This document shows positions 8,748 to 17,765 of a stretch of 39,832 nt of DNA, in pieces. The translations under genes were made by a program, and so were the position numbers. The notes beneath the pieces were generated by a model. That model made no database searches, had not been told where the DNA came from, and saw only the letters and a list, made by a program, of their open reading frames with translations. Position 1 is the first letter of the stretch. Each line of letters opens with the position of its first letter. The DNA is taken from assembly GCA_008080515.1 (NCBI GenBank), contig VIKH01000001.1:19940-59771 (forward strand). Reading direction: 5' to 3'. The stretch comes from Gallionellaceae bacterium (GTDB lineage Bacteria; Pseudomonadota; Gammaproteobacteria; Burkholderiales; Gallionellaceae).

Positions 8748-11006
8748 ATGCAGCTCAAGCTCAAGCGTATTACCGTTTGCCTCGCGTTGGTTTTTACGCC
8801 GGGAGCATTCGCTGCCGAAGCAGGCGGGGATACTTTGCCAGAAGTCGAGGTAACTGGTGCAAGAATTCAGCCTCTGCCCGCCTTGAGCGATTCGGCGCTT
8901 GGTGGAGGCAACATCACCCATCTGCGTGCCGCCACCAGCGATACAGCAAAGCTGCTTGATGATCAACCGGGGGTCAGCCTTTATGGCGCTGGCGGTGTTT
9001 CCAGCCTGCCGGCCATTCACGGTATGGCGGATGATCGCGTGCGCGTCAAAGTGGATGGTATGGACTTGATTGCATCCTGCCCGAACCATATGAATTCGCC
9101 TCTTTCCTACATAGATCCATCCAACGTCGGCAGCGTCAAGGTATATGCCGGTATCACGCCGGTGAGTGTGGGCGGCGACAGTATCGGCGGTTCCATCGTA
9201 GTCGACATGCCTTTACCGGTGTTCGCCTCTCCCGGGAAAGGCAGCCTTACCAACGGTGAAATCGGTGCCTCCTACCGCAGCAACGGCAATGCGAAAGGCG
9301 GCAACCTGTCCGCCACCTATGCCACCGAGTCCATCAACCTGACTTACAACGGCGTAACTGCGGAATCCGACAACTACAAGGCGGGGGGGGATTTCAAGAC
9401 GAGAACGGATACCGGCGTTGCCGGGCATACCCTGCCGCTCGATGAAGTCGGTTCTACAGCCTACAAGACCAGAAATCACACCCTGGGTTTCGCGATGAAA
9501 GGCGGCAATCACATCGTCGAAGCCAAACTAGGCTTCCAGGACATCCCTTACGAGCTCTACCCCAACCAGCGCATGGACATGCTGGGCAATACCCAGCACC
9601 GCTTCAATCTGCGCTATCTCGGCCAGCTCGATTGGGGTGCGCTGGAAGCACGGGCATATCATGAGAAGGTCGATCACTTCATGGAATTCGGTCCCGACAA
9701 GAAATTCCTGTATACCGCTGGCAATACCACCCAGGGCATGCCGATGAACACACAAGGCGAGACGACGGGTGCCACCGTCAAGACCAGCATCATCCTGAAC
9801 GAGCAGGATCTCCTGCGTGTCGGCGGAGAATTCCAGAATTATCGCCTCGACGACTGGTGGCCGACCGTGGTCGGCAGCGCGGGAATGGGACCCAATCCTT
9901 TCTGGAACATCAACAGCGGCAAGCGCGACCGCACGGCACTGTTCGGCGAATGGGAAAAGAACCTGAACACGCGATGGATGACGCTGCTCGGCCTGCGCTA
10001 CGAACGGGTGAACACCAACGCCGGAATGGTTCACGGCTATAACCTGGCCACATTCCCGACCAGCGTCGTCGGCATGGACATGATGAACCAGAAACGCGAT
10101 GCGTCCGCCTTCAACAACCTGAACCGCGACAAGGCCGACAACAACTGGGACATGAGCGCCCTGGCGCGTTATACGCCGGACGACACGAAGGATATCGAAT
10201 TCGGCTTTGCCCGCAAGGTGCGTTCGCCGAACCTCTATGAACGCTACACCTGGTCCACCGCGAACATGATGTCGATCATGAACAACTTCGTCGGCGATGG
10301 CAACGGTTATATCGGCGATACCAACCTGAAACCGGAAAAAGCGCACACACTTTCGGCAACCTTCGACTGGCATGCTGCTGATCGGAATTGGGAGTTCAAG
10401 GCCACGCCCTATTACACACAAGTTACCGATTACATCGATGCCGTACAATGGAACGGCACGACCAATGCTGTGCGAACCCCATTGCTAACAAACCAGTTCG
10501 TGGTTTTGCGTTACACGAACCAGTCGGCACGGCTCTATGGCCTCGATCTCTCCGGCCACATACCACTGGCCAAGACTGGCGTGGGTGAACTCGGTCTCAA
10601 GGGCCTGCTTACCTACACCAATGGCAAGAATAACGACACGGGTGATGACCTCTACAACATCATGCCGCTCAACGCCAAGCTCACGTTGACGCAGAAGCTC
10701 GGGGGCTGGGATAACGCCATCGAGCTGGTGGCCGCGATGACCAAAGACAAGCTCTCCGATATGCGTAACGAAATCAGGACGCCGGGCTACGGTCTCGTCA
10801 ATCTGCGAGCGAGCCATTCCTGGAAGCAGGTGCGCGTTGATTTCGGTGTCGAAAACCTGTTCGACAGGCTCTATTCCCTGCCGCTCGGCGGTGCCTATGC
10901 CGGGCAGGGGACAACTATGATGATCAGCCCAGCCGACATGCCCTGGGGCATTCCGGTTCCGGGCGCGGGGCGTTCGCTTTACCTCGGTGCAACCTTGAAG
11001 TTCTAG
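8748..11006 (+). CDS. TonB-dependent copper receptor, OprC/NosA-like
   Basis: The 752-residue outer-membrane receptor has a signal peptide (cut after about AFA, residue 22), a short TonB-box region, a plug domain (about 45-160) and a 22-strand barrel ending in the C-terminal phenylalanine ATLKF. The plug segment IASCPNHMNSPLSYIDP matches OprC/NosA receptors. In OprC, copper is bound by a CXXXM motif and an HXM motif; both are visible here as C111-M115 and H310-M312. ATG at 8748 follows AGGAGAGG at ideal spacing; the frame is open further upstream but lacks a signal peptide there. It is a single-gene unit between divergent DUF342 and convergent ubiB. Likely substrate is copper, needed for copper oxidases or nitrous-oxide reductase. 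Confidence 0.85.
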   Translation: MQLKLKRITVCLALVFTPGAFAAEAGGDTLPEVEVTGARIQPLPALSDSALGGGNITHLRAATSDTAKLLDDQPGVSLYGAGGVSSLPAIHGMADDRVRVKVDGMDLIASCPNHMNSPLSYIDPSNVGSVKVYAGITPVSVGGDSIGGSIVVDMPLPVFASPGKGSLTNGEIGASYRSNGNAKGGNLSATYATESINLTYNGVTAESDNYKAGGDFKTRTDTGVAGHTLPLDEVGSTAYKTRNHTLGFAMKGGNHIVEAKLGFQDIPYELYPNQRMDMLGNTQHRFNLRYLGQLDWGALEARAYHEKVDHFMEFGPDKKFLYTAGNTTQGMPMNTQGETTGATVKTSIILNEQDLLRVGGEFQNYRLDDWWPTVVGSAGMGPNPFWNINSGKRDRTALFGEWEKNLNTRWMTLLGLRYERVNTNAGMVHGYNLATFPTSVVGMDMMNQKRDASAFNNLNRDKADNNWDMSALARYTPDDTKDIEFGFARKVRSPNLYERYTWSTANMMSIMNNFVGDGNGYIGDTNLKPEKAHTLSATFDWHAADRNWEFKATPYYTQVTDYIDAVQWNGTTNAVRTPLLTNQFVVLRYTNQSARLYGLDLSGHIPLAKTGVGELGLKGLLTYTNGKNNDTGDDLYNIMPLNAKLTLTQKLGGWDNAIELVAAMTKDKLSDMRNEIRTPGYGLVNLRASHSWKQVRVDFGVENLFDRLYSLPLGGAYAGQGTTMMISPADMPWGIPVPGAGRSLYLGATLKF

Positions 11007-11022
11007 CAGAAGCTTTTTCGTA

Positions 11023-11048
11023 GGGGATACGCGTGACGGCGTATCCCC
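11023..11048. terminator. Strong hairpin after the copper receptor gene
   Basis: GGGGATACGC (11023-11032) pairs perfectly with GCGTATCCCC (11039-11048), 17 bases past the receptor stop. There is no T run on either side in the right place, so it may act as a weak or bidirectional terminator, or as an mRNA 3' end stabiliser between convergent genes. Confidence 0.5.
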
Positions 11049-11136
11049 GCCTTATCCAACGACCAACGAACTGGCTAACCAAGGTCATCTGAAGCCGCCA
11101 TCAGCACGCGACCGCGATTCCTGAAACGCAGCTTAT

Positions 11137-12663
11137 TTATTGCCAAACCAGCGGCATCAACAGCAGCCCGCACGCCGACAGCGACGACAGCGCGATCAGC
11201 ATCAACCATAGATTCCTGCGCCGCTGCTGCGCCACCAGTTCGCGCAGGACTGCTTCGGCCTGCGCGCCGGATGGTTCACTCAAGCGCTGGTGTAATAGCC
11301 TCGGAAGCTGGGGCAGCAGGGTGGCGTAGTTCGGCGCTTCGCGGCGCATCGCTTTGAGGAAGCCGCGCCAACCCACCTGCTCGCTCATCCAGCGTTCCAG
11401 CCAGGGTTTGGCGGTTTTCCACAAATCCAGCTCGGGGTCGAGTTGCAGCCCCAAGCCTTCTATATTGAGCAGCGTTTTTTGCAGCAGCACGAGCTGCGGC
11501 TGGACTTCGATGCCGAACCGCCGCGAGGTCTGGAACAGGCGCAGCAGCACGCGCCCGAAGGAAACTTCGCGCAGCGGCTTGTCGAAGATCGGCTCGCATA
11601 CCGCGCGGATGGCCGCTTCCAGCTCGTCCACCCGGGTGTTGGCGGGCGCCCAGCCGCATTCGATGTGCGCTTCCGCCACCCGCTTGTAGTCGCGCTGGAA
11701 AAAAGCGATAAAGTTCTGCGCGAGGTAGTGTTTGTCGTTATCGGTGAGCGTCCCCATGATGCCGAAATCCAGCGCGATGTAGCGCCCGTCCGTTGCCACT
11801 TGCACGTTGCCGGGGTGCATGTCGGCATGGAAAAATCCATCGCGGAACACCTGCGTATAAAAAATCTCCACACCATTGGCAGCCAGCTTCGGGATGTCTA
11901 TGCCCAGCGCGCGCAGCGTATCCACGCGGCTCACGGGGATGCCGTTCATGCGCTCCATCACCATCACTTCGGAGGTACACCAGTCCCAGTACACTTCCGG
12001 TACGACCAGCAAGCCGGAATCGGCAAAATTGCGCTTGAGCTGGCTGGCGCAGGCGGCTTCGCGCATCAGGTCCAGCTCGTCGTGCAAATATTTCTTGAAC
12101 TCTTCCACCACCAGGCGCGGCTTAAGCCGCTTGCCGTCCTCCCACCAGTTTTCGACCAGGCCGGCGCAAATATCGAGCAGCGCGACATCGTGGGCGATGA
12201 CGCCGGTGATACCGGGGCGCAGGATTTTTACCGCCGCCTCGCGCCCGTCAGGCAGCACGGCGAAATGCACCTGCGCCACCGAAGCGCTGGCTATCGGCGT
12301 TTCGTCGAAGCTGCGGAACACCTCGGGCAGTTTCTTTTTATAGACCGTTTCCAGCAACGCGACCGCCTGCGCGGAGGGAAACGGCGGCACCTGGTCTTGC
12401 AGTTTGGCGAGTTCGTCGGCGAGGTCGGCGGGCATCAGGTCGCGCCGCGTCGAGAGCAGTTGCCCGAACTTGACGAATATCGGGCCCAGATTCTCCAGCG
12501 CGAGGCGCAATCTTTCCGCGCGCGGTGCGGACGTGTTGCGGAAAAATAACAGGAAATTGAGCGGGGCCAGCAGCCAGCGGGTGCGCGCGTGCGCGAGCAG
12601 GAACTCGTCCAGCCCGAAGCGCAGCACCACAAAGATTATTTTCAGCAGGCGTAGCAGTCGCAT
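11137..12663 (-). CDS. ubiB: Ubiquinone biosynthesis regulatory kinase-like protein UbiB
   Basis: UbiB is a membrane-bound ADCK/UbiB atypical kinase or ATPase needed for ubiquinone synthesis. The product (508 residues from the ATG) has the invariant KxGQ motif ([12 protein letters not shown]), AVKILRPG with the catalytic lysine, HADMHPGN, and the metal-binding DFGIMG. Two C-terminal membrane helices follow ([21 protein letters not shown]). A GTG directly before the ATG (12666) is also possible; neither start has a strong Shine-Dalgarno. In many betaproteobacteria ubiB follows ubiE and ubiJ; here those are not adjacent. Next upstream is a Tim44-domain gene 117 bases away. Confidence 0.95.
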   Translation of the reverse strand: MRLLRLLKIIFVVLRFGLDEFLLAHARTRWLLAPLNFLLFFRNTSAPRAERLRLALENLGPIFVKFGQLLSTRRDLMPADLADELAKLQDQVPPFPSAQAVALLETVYKKKLPEVFRSFDETPIASASVAQVHFAVLPDGREAAVKILRPGITGVIAHDVALLDICAGLVENWWEDGKRLKPRLVVEEFKKYLHDELDLMREAACASQLKRNFADSGLLVVPEVYWDWCTSEVMVMERMNGIPVSRVDTLRALGIDIPKLAANGVEIFYTQVFRDGFFHADMHPGNVQVATDGRYIALDFGIMGTLTDNDKHYLAQNFIAFFQRDYKRVAEAHIECGWAPANTRVDELEAAIRAVCEPIFDKPLREVSFGRVLLRLFQTSRRFGIEVQPQLVLLQKTLLNIEGLGLQLDPELDLWKTAKPWLERWMSEQVGWRGFLKAMRREAPNYATLLPQLPRLLHQRLSEPSGAQAEAVLRELVAQQRRRNLWLMLIALSSLSACGLLLMPLVWQ

Positions 12664-12779
12664 CACTTGGAGCGGGAGCGAGTCAAGCCGTTGAGCTTAT
12701 AAAACAGCAGCCACGCGCGGACACGAATCAACGCGGATGAAGCAAATGAAACGCTCCGAGGCCCATTGCACGAACATAA

Positions 12780-13646
12780 CTACGCGATCTGCTGGATGCC
12801 AGATAGCAGCCACACCGATTTTTCGTCGCGCAGATTTTTCTGCACATGCCACACTTCGTCGAAATTTTCCGGGGTGCGGTTGTTTTCACGCAACTGGCCG
12901 CTCATGCGCACGCTGGCGACAGAGTGACCGTTATCCGCGACCACTTCCAGCAACGCGGCGTTGATCGCCACCACGTCGGTTTTCTGCGGTGCGCTGTCGC
13001 GCTCGCCCATTTGCATGGAGATTTCGGCGAACATTTCCGGCGTGGTGTATTCGCGGATGTCATCCAGATCTTTGCGGTCATTCGCCGCCTGCAAGCGGAT
13101 GAACGTGGTTTTGGCACTACGCAAAAATGCCTCTACCGGAAAATCGGCGGGGATATTCCCGCTTGCTGCCGGTGCCACGTCAGCGGCTGCGCCGCCTCCG
13201 AGCGGCTGCTGTGCGGGTGCTGGCTGCGGGAGGTAAGGAGCACCGCTACCGGCATATTGCACGGCGGGCTGTGCCTGCGGCTTGCGGAATCTGGCTATCA
13301 GGAACATGACCAACCCTACCGCCAGCAGCGCCATCAGGATACCGCCCATCGCTCCACCCAAGCCGCTACCCGCAAACAGCGCGCCCAGCCCGGCGCCGAT
13401 CGCCAGACCCGCTAAAGGGCCGAGCCACTTGTTGCCCTGCGGAGTGGCGGAAGCAGGGTTGGGTGCAGTCTGCGACGGCACCGCGTTTGGTGCGGCAGGA
13501 GCGGGTGCTTTCTGGATTTGCTGCGAGCTCATGTCGCGCTGCTTGCCGATGCTGCCACCGCCACCAAAGCGCTTGGCCTCGGCATTTGCCGCAAACAGCG
13601 AAAGACAGGTCAGGGTGACAGCCAAAATTTTCAGGAAATTTTTCAT
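12780..13646 (-). CDS. Tim44-like domain membrane protein
   Basis: The 288-residue protein begins with a signal peptide ending near ANAEA, then RFGGGGSIGKQ, a Gly/Phe-rich motif typical of bacterial Tim44-domain proteins. A Pro/Ala-rich stretch, two closely spaced membrane helices (about 75-120) and another Pro/Ala linker follow. The Tim44-like domain comes at about 165-288 (FLRSAKTTFIRLQAANDRKDLDDIREYTTPEMFAEI). The domain resembles the lipid-binding C-terminal part of mitochondrial Tim44; the bacterial role is unknown. GAGGAA precedes the ATG. It is commonly a neighbour of ubiB in betaproteobacteria, as here. It is separated from htpX by a clear terminator. Confidence 0.9.
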   Translation of the reverse strand: MKNFLKILAVTLTCLSLFAANAEAKRFGGGGSIGKQRDMSSQQIQKAPAPAAPNAVPSQTAPNPASATPQGNKWLGPLAGLAIGAGLGALFAGSGLGGAMGGILMALLAVGLVMFLIARFRKPQAQPAVQYAGSGAPYLPQPAPAQQPLGGGAAADVAPAASGNIPADFPVEAFLRSAKTTFIRLQAANDRKDLDDIREYTTPEMFAEISMQMGERDSAPQKTDVVAINAALLEVVADNGHSVASVRMSGQLRENNRTPENFDEVWHVQKNLRDEKSVWLLSGIQQIA

Positions 13647-13723
13647 GGTATTCCTCGTGTGCGGTTAATATGATTCAGGGTGGGTAGAGTATAACACCGG
13701 CGTGATTTCCGGATGATTCCGAC

Positions 13724-13755
13724 AAAAAAGGCTTGCGCCGCTGCAAGCCTTTTTT
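13724..13755 (-). terminator. Rho-independent terminator after htpX (may work both ways)
   Basis: A-run 13724-13729, stem GGCTTGC (13730-13736) with GCAAGCC (13743-13749), T-run 13750-13755. It lies 15 bases past the htpX stop. Because both flanks are A/T runs, it can also stop plus-strand transcription. Confidence 0.9.
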
Positions 13756-13769
13756 GCTGCTGCATCAAG

Positions 13770-14651
13770 CTATTTTCCGGAGCGTAACGCCTCGATGCGT
13801 TCGTCCAGCGGCGGGTGGGTCATGAACAGTTTGGAAAAGCCGCCGCCGCCCGAAATGCCAAAAGCGGCGATTTTTTCCGGAAGGGTGGCTTGTTCGTGGT
13901 TAACCTTCAGCCGCTCCAGTGCAGCGATCATTTTATTGCGCCCGGCCAGGCTGGCACCGCCCGCATCTGCCCGAAATTCGCGTTGGCGCGAGAACCACAT
14001 AACAATGACGCTGGCCAGCACGCCCAGCACCACCTGCGCCACCATTTCTGCGACGAAGGCGCCGATGCCGCGCCCGTTGCGCCCGTCGTTCTTGAGCAGC
14101 ACGCGATCCACGAGGATGCCGAACAGTTTGGCAAAAAAGATCACGAAGGTGTTCACCACGCCCTGGATCAGCGCCAGCGTCACCATGTCGCCGTTGGCGA
14201 CGTGGCTGACTTCGTGGGCCAGCACGGCTTCCGCTTCGTCGCGGCTCATATTGCGCAGCAGCCCGGTACTTACCGCCACCAGCGCGGCATTCCGGTTCCA
14301 GCCGGTGGCAAAAGCGTTCACGTCAGGGGCATCATAAATCGCCACTTCCGGCATACCGATACCCGCCGCGCTTGCCTGCCTGCGCACGGTTTCCACCAGC
14401 CAGCGCTCGGTCGGGTCAATCGGGTCGCTGATGGCATGGGCGCCCACCATGCGTTTCGCCGACCATTTGGACATGAACAATGAAACCAGCGAACCGGCAA
14501 ACCCCATCACCACCGACATGACCAGCAGTGCGTTGAAGTTGATGGCGCCACCCTGATCCAGCACCCGATCCACGCCGAGCAGGCGCAGGGAAATATTGAT
14601 GACAACCAGCACAGCCAGGTTGGTCAGTATGAAAAGGAATATCCGTTTCAT
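13770..14651 (-). CDS. htpX: Membrane metalloprotease HtpX
   Basis: HtpX is an M48 zinc protease of the inner membrane that degrades damaged membrane proteins. The 293-residue product has two N-terminal membrane helices, the zinc site H146-E147-xx-H150 in [11 protein letters not shown], two further helices, and the downstream EFRADAGGA segment that provides the third ligand. AGGAG precedes the ATG at 14651. In other bacteria it is stress-induced (for example by Cpx). Here a perfect 7+7 dyad lies 131 bases upstream and might be an operator. The gene is monocistronic, with a terminator directly after it. Confidence 0.96.
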   Translation of the reverse strand: MKRIFLFILTNLAVLVVINISLRLLGVDRVLDQGGAINFNALLVMSVVMGFAGSLVSLFMSKWSAKRMVGAHAISDPIDPTERWLVETVRRQASAAGIGMPEVAIYDAPDVNAFATGWNRNAALVAVSTGLLRNMSRDEAEAVLAHEVSHVANGDMVTLALIQGVVNTFVIFFAKLFGILVDRVLLKNDGRNGRGIGAFVAEMVAQVVLGVLASVIVMWFSRQREFRADAGGASLAGRNKMIAALERLKVNHEQATLPEKIAAFGISGGGGFSKLFMTHPPLDERIEALRSGK

Positions 14652-14781
14652 TAACAGCTTCTCCTAAAAGCACGACACAGAAATCGCGGCGCACAGTTTA
14701 ACACCGTTGCCGCACCGGTTTGAATATGGGGGGGTTGCGTTGCTTTTCAACACTGGAAACTGCGCGGTCTTTAGCATCCAA

Positions 14782-14797
14782 GTTGACCGGGGTCAAC
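14782..14797. promoter_or_regulatory. Dyad upstream of htpX, candidate operator
   Basis: GTTGACC and GGTCAAC are separated by two bases (14782-14797). It sits in the 213-base spacer between the HD-domain gene stop and htpX, 131 bases before the htpX start. The compact two-base spacing looks more like a protein-binding site than a terminator, and no T run follows. The binding factor is unknown. Confidence 0.45.
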
Positions 14798-14864
14798 GGT
14801 GTCGGCAAATTTAAGGCCAAGGTGCGCCGGAAAAAGCGGATATTTCAGCCAGTTTGGCGGCAAG

Positions 14865-15818
14865 TCAGTTGAAGATTTTCGGCTGGCGTTTCAGGCGCGC
14901 AAAATCGTGGGTGGACAGGATGTTTTCCAGAAAGGATTGGTTGCGCCGGATGGCCTCTTCCCAAGGATTCTTGCCACCAGTGTGCAGTTCAAGCAGGTGA
15001 TATTCACCAAAAAACTCTTCCTCCAGTCGCTGGTGGAGAATTTTTGAAACAAAACCGGGCGTCATGGCCAACAACGTTTCTTTGTCTGGGTAGGGGCTGC
15101 CAGTCTTGCCGGCCAAGCCGAAGGCGCTGAACTCCACAAACAGAAAATCCCGGCATTTTTCCAGATAGCAGCGATCCGAGAACTGGCTCAATAAATCGGC
15201 CGTTGCTACCATGCCGGCAAGTTTTTTATCAGGGATGCTCCATGAGCTTGGCATGGTAAATATGAGCTTGGTTGCCATTATCAGCCTGGATTTTTCTGCA
15301 AGATGGGCCAGTTTTGTCCGCAGCAGATAGTCGCCCATGAACTCGACACCGCGTTCCTCGTGAACTGGCGTCAGCGCAGCCCCAAACAGATGCCCCTCCG
15401 ATTCACGCCTCAACAGCCCGATATCGTGGAACAAGGCCAGAAGCACCGCCAGCGAAGCGCGATCTCCATCAATCTGTTCGGGGCTATCAGAAGCCAAGGA
15501 TTTGGAGTGCCCGTCCAGCAGGCGCGCCGTGGTCAAACCGGCTTCGAGAGCGTGGCGCAAGTCATGGTAAAGCGTATCGCTGCTGAGCAGCCCGGGGTAA
15601 TCGCCGCGATATGCGCTCACCAGATCTCGAATCGCATCGGAAAGCAAAGAACCGTGGTATTCGCTGCCGTAGATCGAGTTCAGGATAGACCGGATGGTGC
15701 TTTCAACCGCTACCGGATCATCGAGATAAACCTCACCTGTGGGATCCAGTTGAGCCCAGCGGTCATCCTGCTTGTCAAGGCCATTCGTATTGGTCACAGG
15801 AATTGCAGTTACGCCCAA
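14865..15818 (-). CDS. HD-domain phosphohydrolase-like protein
   Basis: This 317-residue soluble protein carries HD-superfamily metal-binding features: YHDLRHALEAG around residues 84-94, and ALFHDIGLLRRESEGH around 127-142, where the HD pair would bind the metal. The arrangement YHxxxHA then FHDIG resembles class I cyclic-nucleotide phosphodiesterase and HDc enzymes, so nucleotide or phosphate-ester hydrolysis is likely, substrate unknown. The start is uncertain: the frame opens at TTG 15818 with no good ribosome-binding site, and a GTG eight codons later is equally possible. It lies alone between htpX and the terminator of the cytochrome operon. Confidence 0.75.
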   Translation of the reverse strand: MGVTAIPVTNTNGLDKQDDRWAQLDPTGEVYLDDPVAVESTIRSILNSIYGSEYHGSLLSDAIRDLVSAYRGDYPGLLSSDTLYHDLRHALEAGLTTARLLDGHSKSLASDSPEQIDGDRASLAVLLALFHDIGLLRRESEGHLFGAALTPVHEERGVEFMGDYLLRTKLAHLAEKSRLIMATKLIFTMPSSWSIPDKKLAGMVATADLLSQFSDRCYLEKCRDFLFVEFSAFGLAGKTGSPYPDKETLLAMTPGFVSKILHQRLEEEFFGEYHLLELHTGGKNPWEEAIRRNQSFLENILSTHDFARLKRQPKIFN

Positions 15819-15963
15819 ATGTCGAACGTGTCGTTATCATTTAATGCCGCCATATTGGGCGAGTTGCGCCAGAACTGCAAGTATTTCCATGAGCTGGTTT
15901 GGCGGGGTCACATGATGGCCGAACGGGGGATTAATACTTCACCCTGCCAGATCATTAGCCCGT

Positions 15964-15986
15964 AAAACCCCGGCGGGATGCCGGAG
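15964..15986 (-). terminator. Terminator of the bd-like/cytochrome c operon
   Basis: Stem CCGGC (15970-15974) with GCCGG (15980-15984), followed on the minus strand by a TTTT run (15967-15964). It is directly next to the stop of the last operon gene (15987), which supports the whole cluster being one transcription direction ending here. Confidence 0.7.
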
Positions 15987-16223
15987 TTATTTGATGGTCG
16001 TTTGAGGTATGACGATTTTTTGCGCGCCACGAACTGCACCGATAGCGAATATCACCGCACCCAGCACGATCAACAGAAGAAACTCGTAGGCAGGCACGCC
16101 ACCGCGCAAAGTCAACAGGCTGTCCATGACACCCAGCGCCATGATAATGAAACCGAATATCTTGGTTTTTACGCCCCGTCGGGTAGGCGGCAGCTCGTCT
16201 ACGCTGTCACCCTGCGTGACCAT
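15987..16223 (-). CDS. Small two-helix membrane protein, last gene of the cytochrome operon
   Basis: The 78-residue protein has a short charged N-terminus, then two hydrophobic helices at about 20-40 (IFGFIIMALGVMDSLL) and 46-66 (YEFLLLIVLGAVIFAIGAV), and a basic tail. No haem or metal motif is seen. Its ATG overlaps the stop of the cytochrome c/EB_dh gene (TGATG), so it is translationally coupled and probably belongs to the same complex. Possible roles are an accessory subunit or assembly factor. I do not recognise a named family. Confidence 0.75.
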   Translation of the reverse strand: MVTQGDSVDELPPTRRGVKTKIFGFIIMALGVMDSLLTLRGGVPAYEFLLLIVLGAVIFAIGAVRGAQKIVIPQTTIK

Positions 16224-17746
16224 CAGGCGGCCTTGTTGCCCGCGCTACGAGCCCACCACAGCAATCCGCCCGCAAACAGCGCCGCGATCACCAGCGCGGT
16301 CACCAGCGGCTTGGAGCCGGTTGCCGGTTTCAGCAACAGCCAGTACCAGGTCGTCATGGTGTGCTTGGAGCCTTTTTCGCTGTTGTTGCTGCCATCCCAA
16401 GCGGCAAACGCGACCGGGATGAACTTGCCCTCAACAAACTGCATGTCCTTGTCGGTGCTGGCCGTAGTGAGCGGGCGCACCATCAGCACCTTCCAGGTTC
16501 CATCGCTATAGCTCGACTTGGCCGTGAGTCCGGCGCTTGCCGCTTCGCGCTTCTCGATATCCTTGAAGCCTTTGCTGTTAAGTATGCCGACGGTTTCTGG
16601 CGCATCCTTGCCGCCGCTTTTCCAGTGCCAGACATTCACCGGGTGCGCCGCATCGCCCATGCCAAAGTAAGGTTTCTGCATTTCGGAAGGGATGGTGACA
16701 GGCAACTGCACCGCGACACCGTCTTGCTCGATCGGGGTATCGGCGAGCTTTCCTGCGCTGTCGTCCCCCGGGGTGCTTTTAGTGCGGTCATCCCACTCCA
16801 GCAGCATCGCCACCGCCTTGTCGTTATACATGGCACGCACCGTGATGGTGTCGCTGGAGGGCAGGAAGTAGCGCTCTTTGCCGATAATCTGTGGAACCAT
16901 GTAGAACGTGGTGGCCTCGGATTTCTCCCAGCGTGCATCGTCGGTAGCGGAAGGCAATTCCCCCTCAACCTTGCTTACTTTGACGACGGTGTTGTCGGCG
17001 CTGACTTTCTGGCCAGTCTGGGCCAGGGATGCCACATAGTTGGCGACGTGCCAGCGTTCTTCTATGGAGAGCTTCTTTTTGCTCTTGGGGTCGGCGAAGG
17101 ACGGCATCTCGGTGCCGGCAATGCCGGTGGAAATGCGCGAAAAAATATCTTTCGGCTCTGCGCTGCCACGGTAGGTCCAGGGTTTGGTCAAGTTGCGCGG
17201 CCAGGTGCGTTCGCCGGCCTCGCCTTTAAGCCGCTTGGAGGCACTGCCCTTGCCGCTCTTGCCGTGGCATTCCACGCAACGATCCCCTTCCTCGAACAGC
17301 TTTTTGCCTTTCTCGATACTCTCGGCGGAACTTGAGATCTGTGTACCAAAATCCACCTGCTTGGCGGGCGGCTTTTCGTAGCTGGCGAATTTTTTGACAT
17401 AGGCGACCAAGTCCCACATGTCTTGCTCTGTAAGGATGTCGCTCCAGCCCGGCATCGCCGTTCCCGGCATGCCATCGCGTATCATGCGGAAGATGTCGTC
17501 GTCGTTGGGTGTCAGGTCTTCAAAATCCGAAGTGCGGATTTTGTAGTTGCCCGAAGTGAAGTCGCGCGGCGGCGGATTGAGATGATCCTTGGCCGCACCT
17601 TTGCCATCGCCCTCATCGCCGTGGCACCAGGTGCAACGCATGTCATAAATTACCTTGCCCTTTTCCGCCGTTCCGGGTTTTGCCATCGCCGGTCCGACCG
17701 CAAATAGCGCGGAGCAAAGCGCCAGCAACGCGAATTTGTTAGCCAT
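16223..17746 (-). CDS. Dihaem cytochrome c fused to an ethylbenzene-dehydrogenase-type haem b domain
   Basis: The 507-residue protein is periplasmic and membrane-anchored. A signal peptide ends near AMA (residue 22). Cytochrome c domain 1 has C38-T-W-C41-H42 with likely axial M98; domain 2 has C157-V-E-C160-H161 with GTEMPSF. From about 240 to 470 follows a beta-rich domain of the EB_dh type (haem-b-binding gamma subunit of DMSO-reductase-family enzymes such as ethylbenzene dehydrogenase and NxrC-like proteins), then a C-terminal helix (PLVTALVIAALFAGGLLWW). I chose ATG 17746 because AGGAAA precedes it and the signal peptide starts there; the longer frame (17773) would overlap the upstream gene. 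No molybdopterin alpha or Fe-S beta subunit is in the window, so this domain apparently serves a different partner, probably the bd-like protein. Confidence 0.85.
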   Translation of the reverse strand: MANKFALLALCSALFAVGPAMAKPGTAEKGKVIYDMRCTWCHGDEGDGKGAAKDHLNPPPRDFTSGNYKIRTSDFEDLTPNDDDIFRMIRDGMPGTAMPGWSDILTEQDMWDLVAYVKKFASYEKPPAKQVDFGTQISSSAESIEKGKKLFEEGDRCVECHGKSGKGSASKRLKGEAGERTWPRNLTKPWTYRGSAEPKDIFSRISTGIAGTEMPSFADPKSKKKLSIEERWHVANYVASLAQTGQKVSADNTVVKVSKVEGELPSATDDARWEKSEATTFYMVPQIIGKERYFLPSSDTITVRAMYNDKAVAMLLEWDDRTKSTPGDDSAGKLADTPIEQDGVAVQLPVTIPSEMQKPYFGMGDAAHPVNVWHWKSGGKDAPETVGILNSKGFKDIEKREAASAGLTAKSSYSDGTWKVLMVRPLTTASTDKDMQFVEGKFIPVAFAAWDGSNNSEKGSKHTMTTWYWLLLKPATGSKPLVTALVIAALFAGGLLWWARSAGNKAA

Positions 17747-17765
17747 TGTTTTTCCTAAACGCCGA

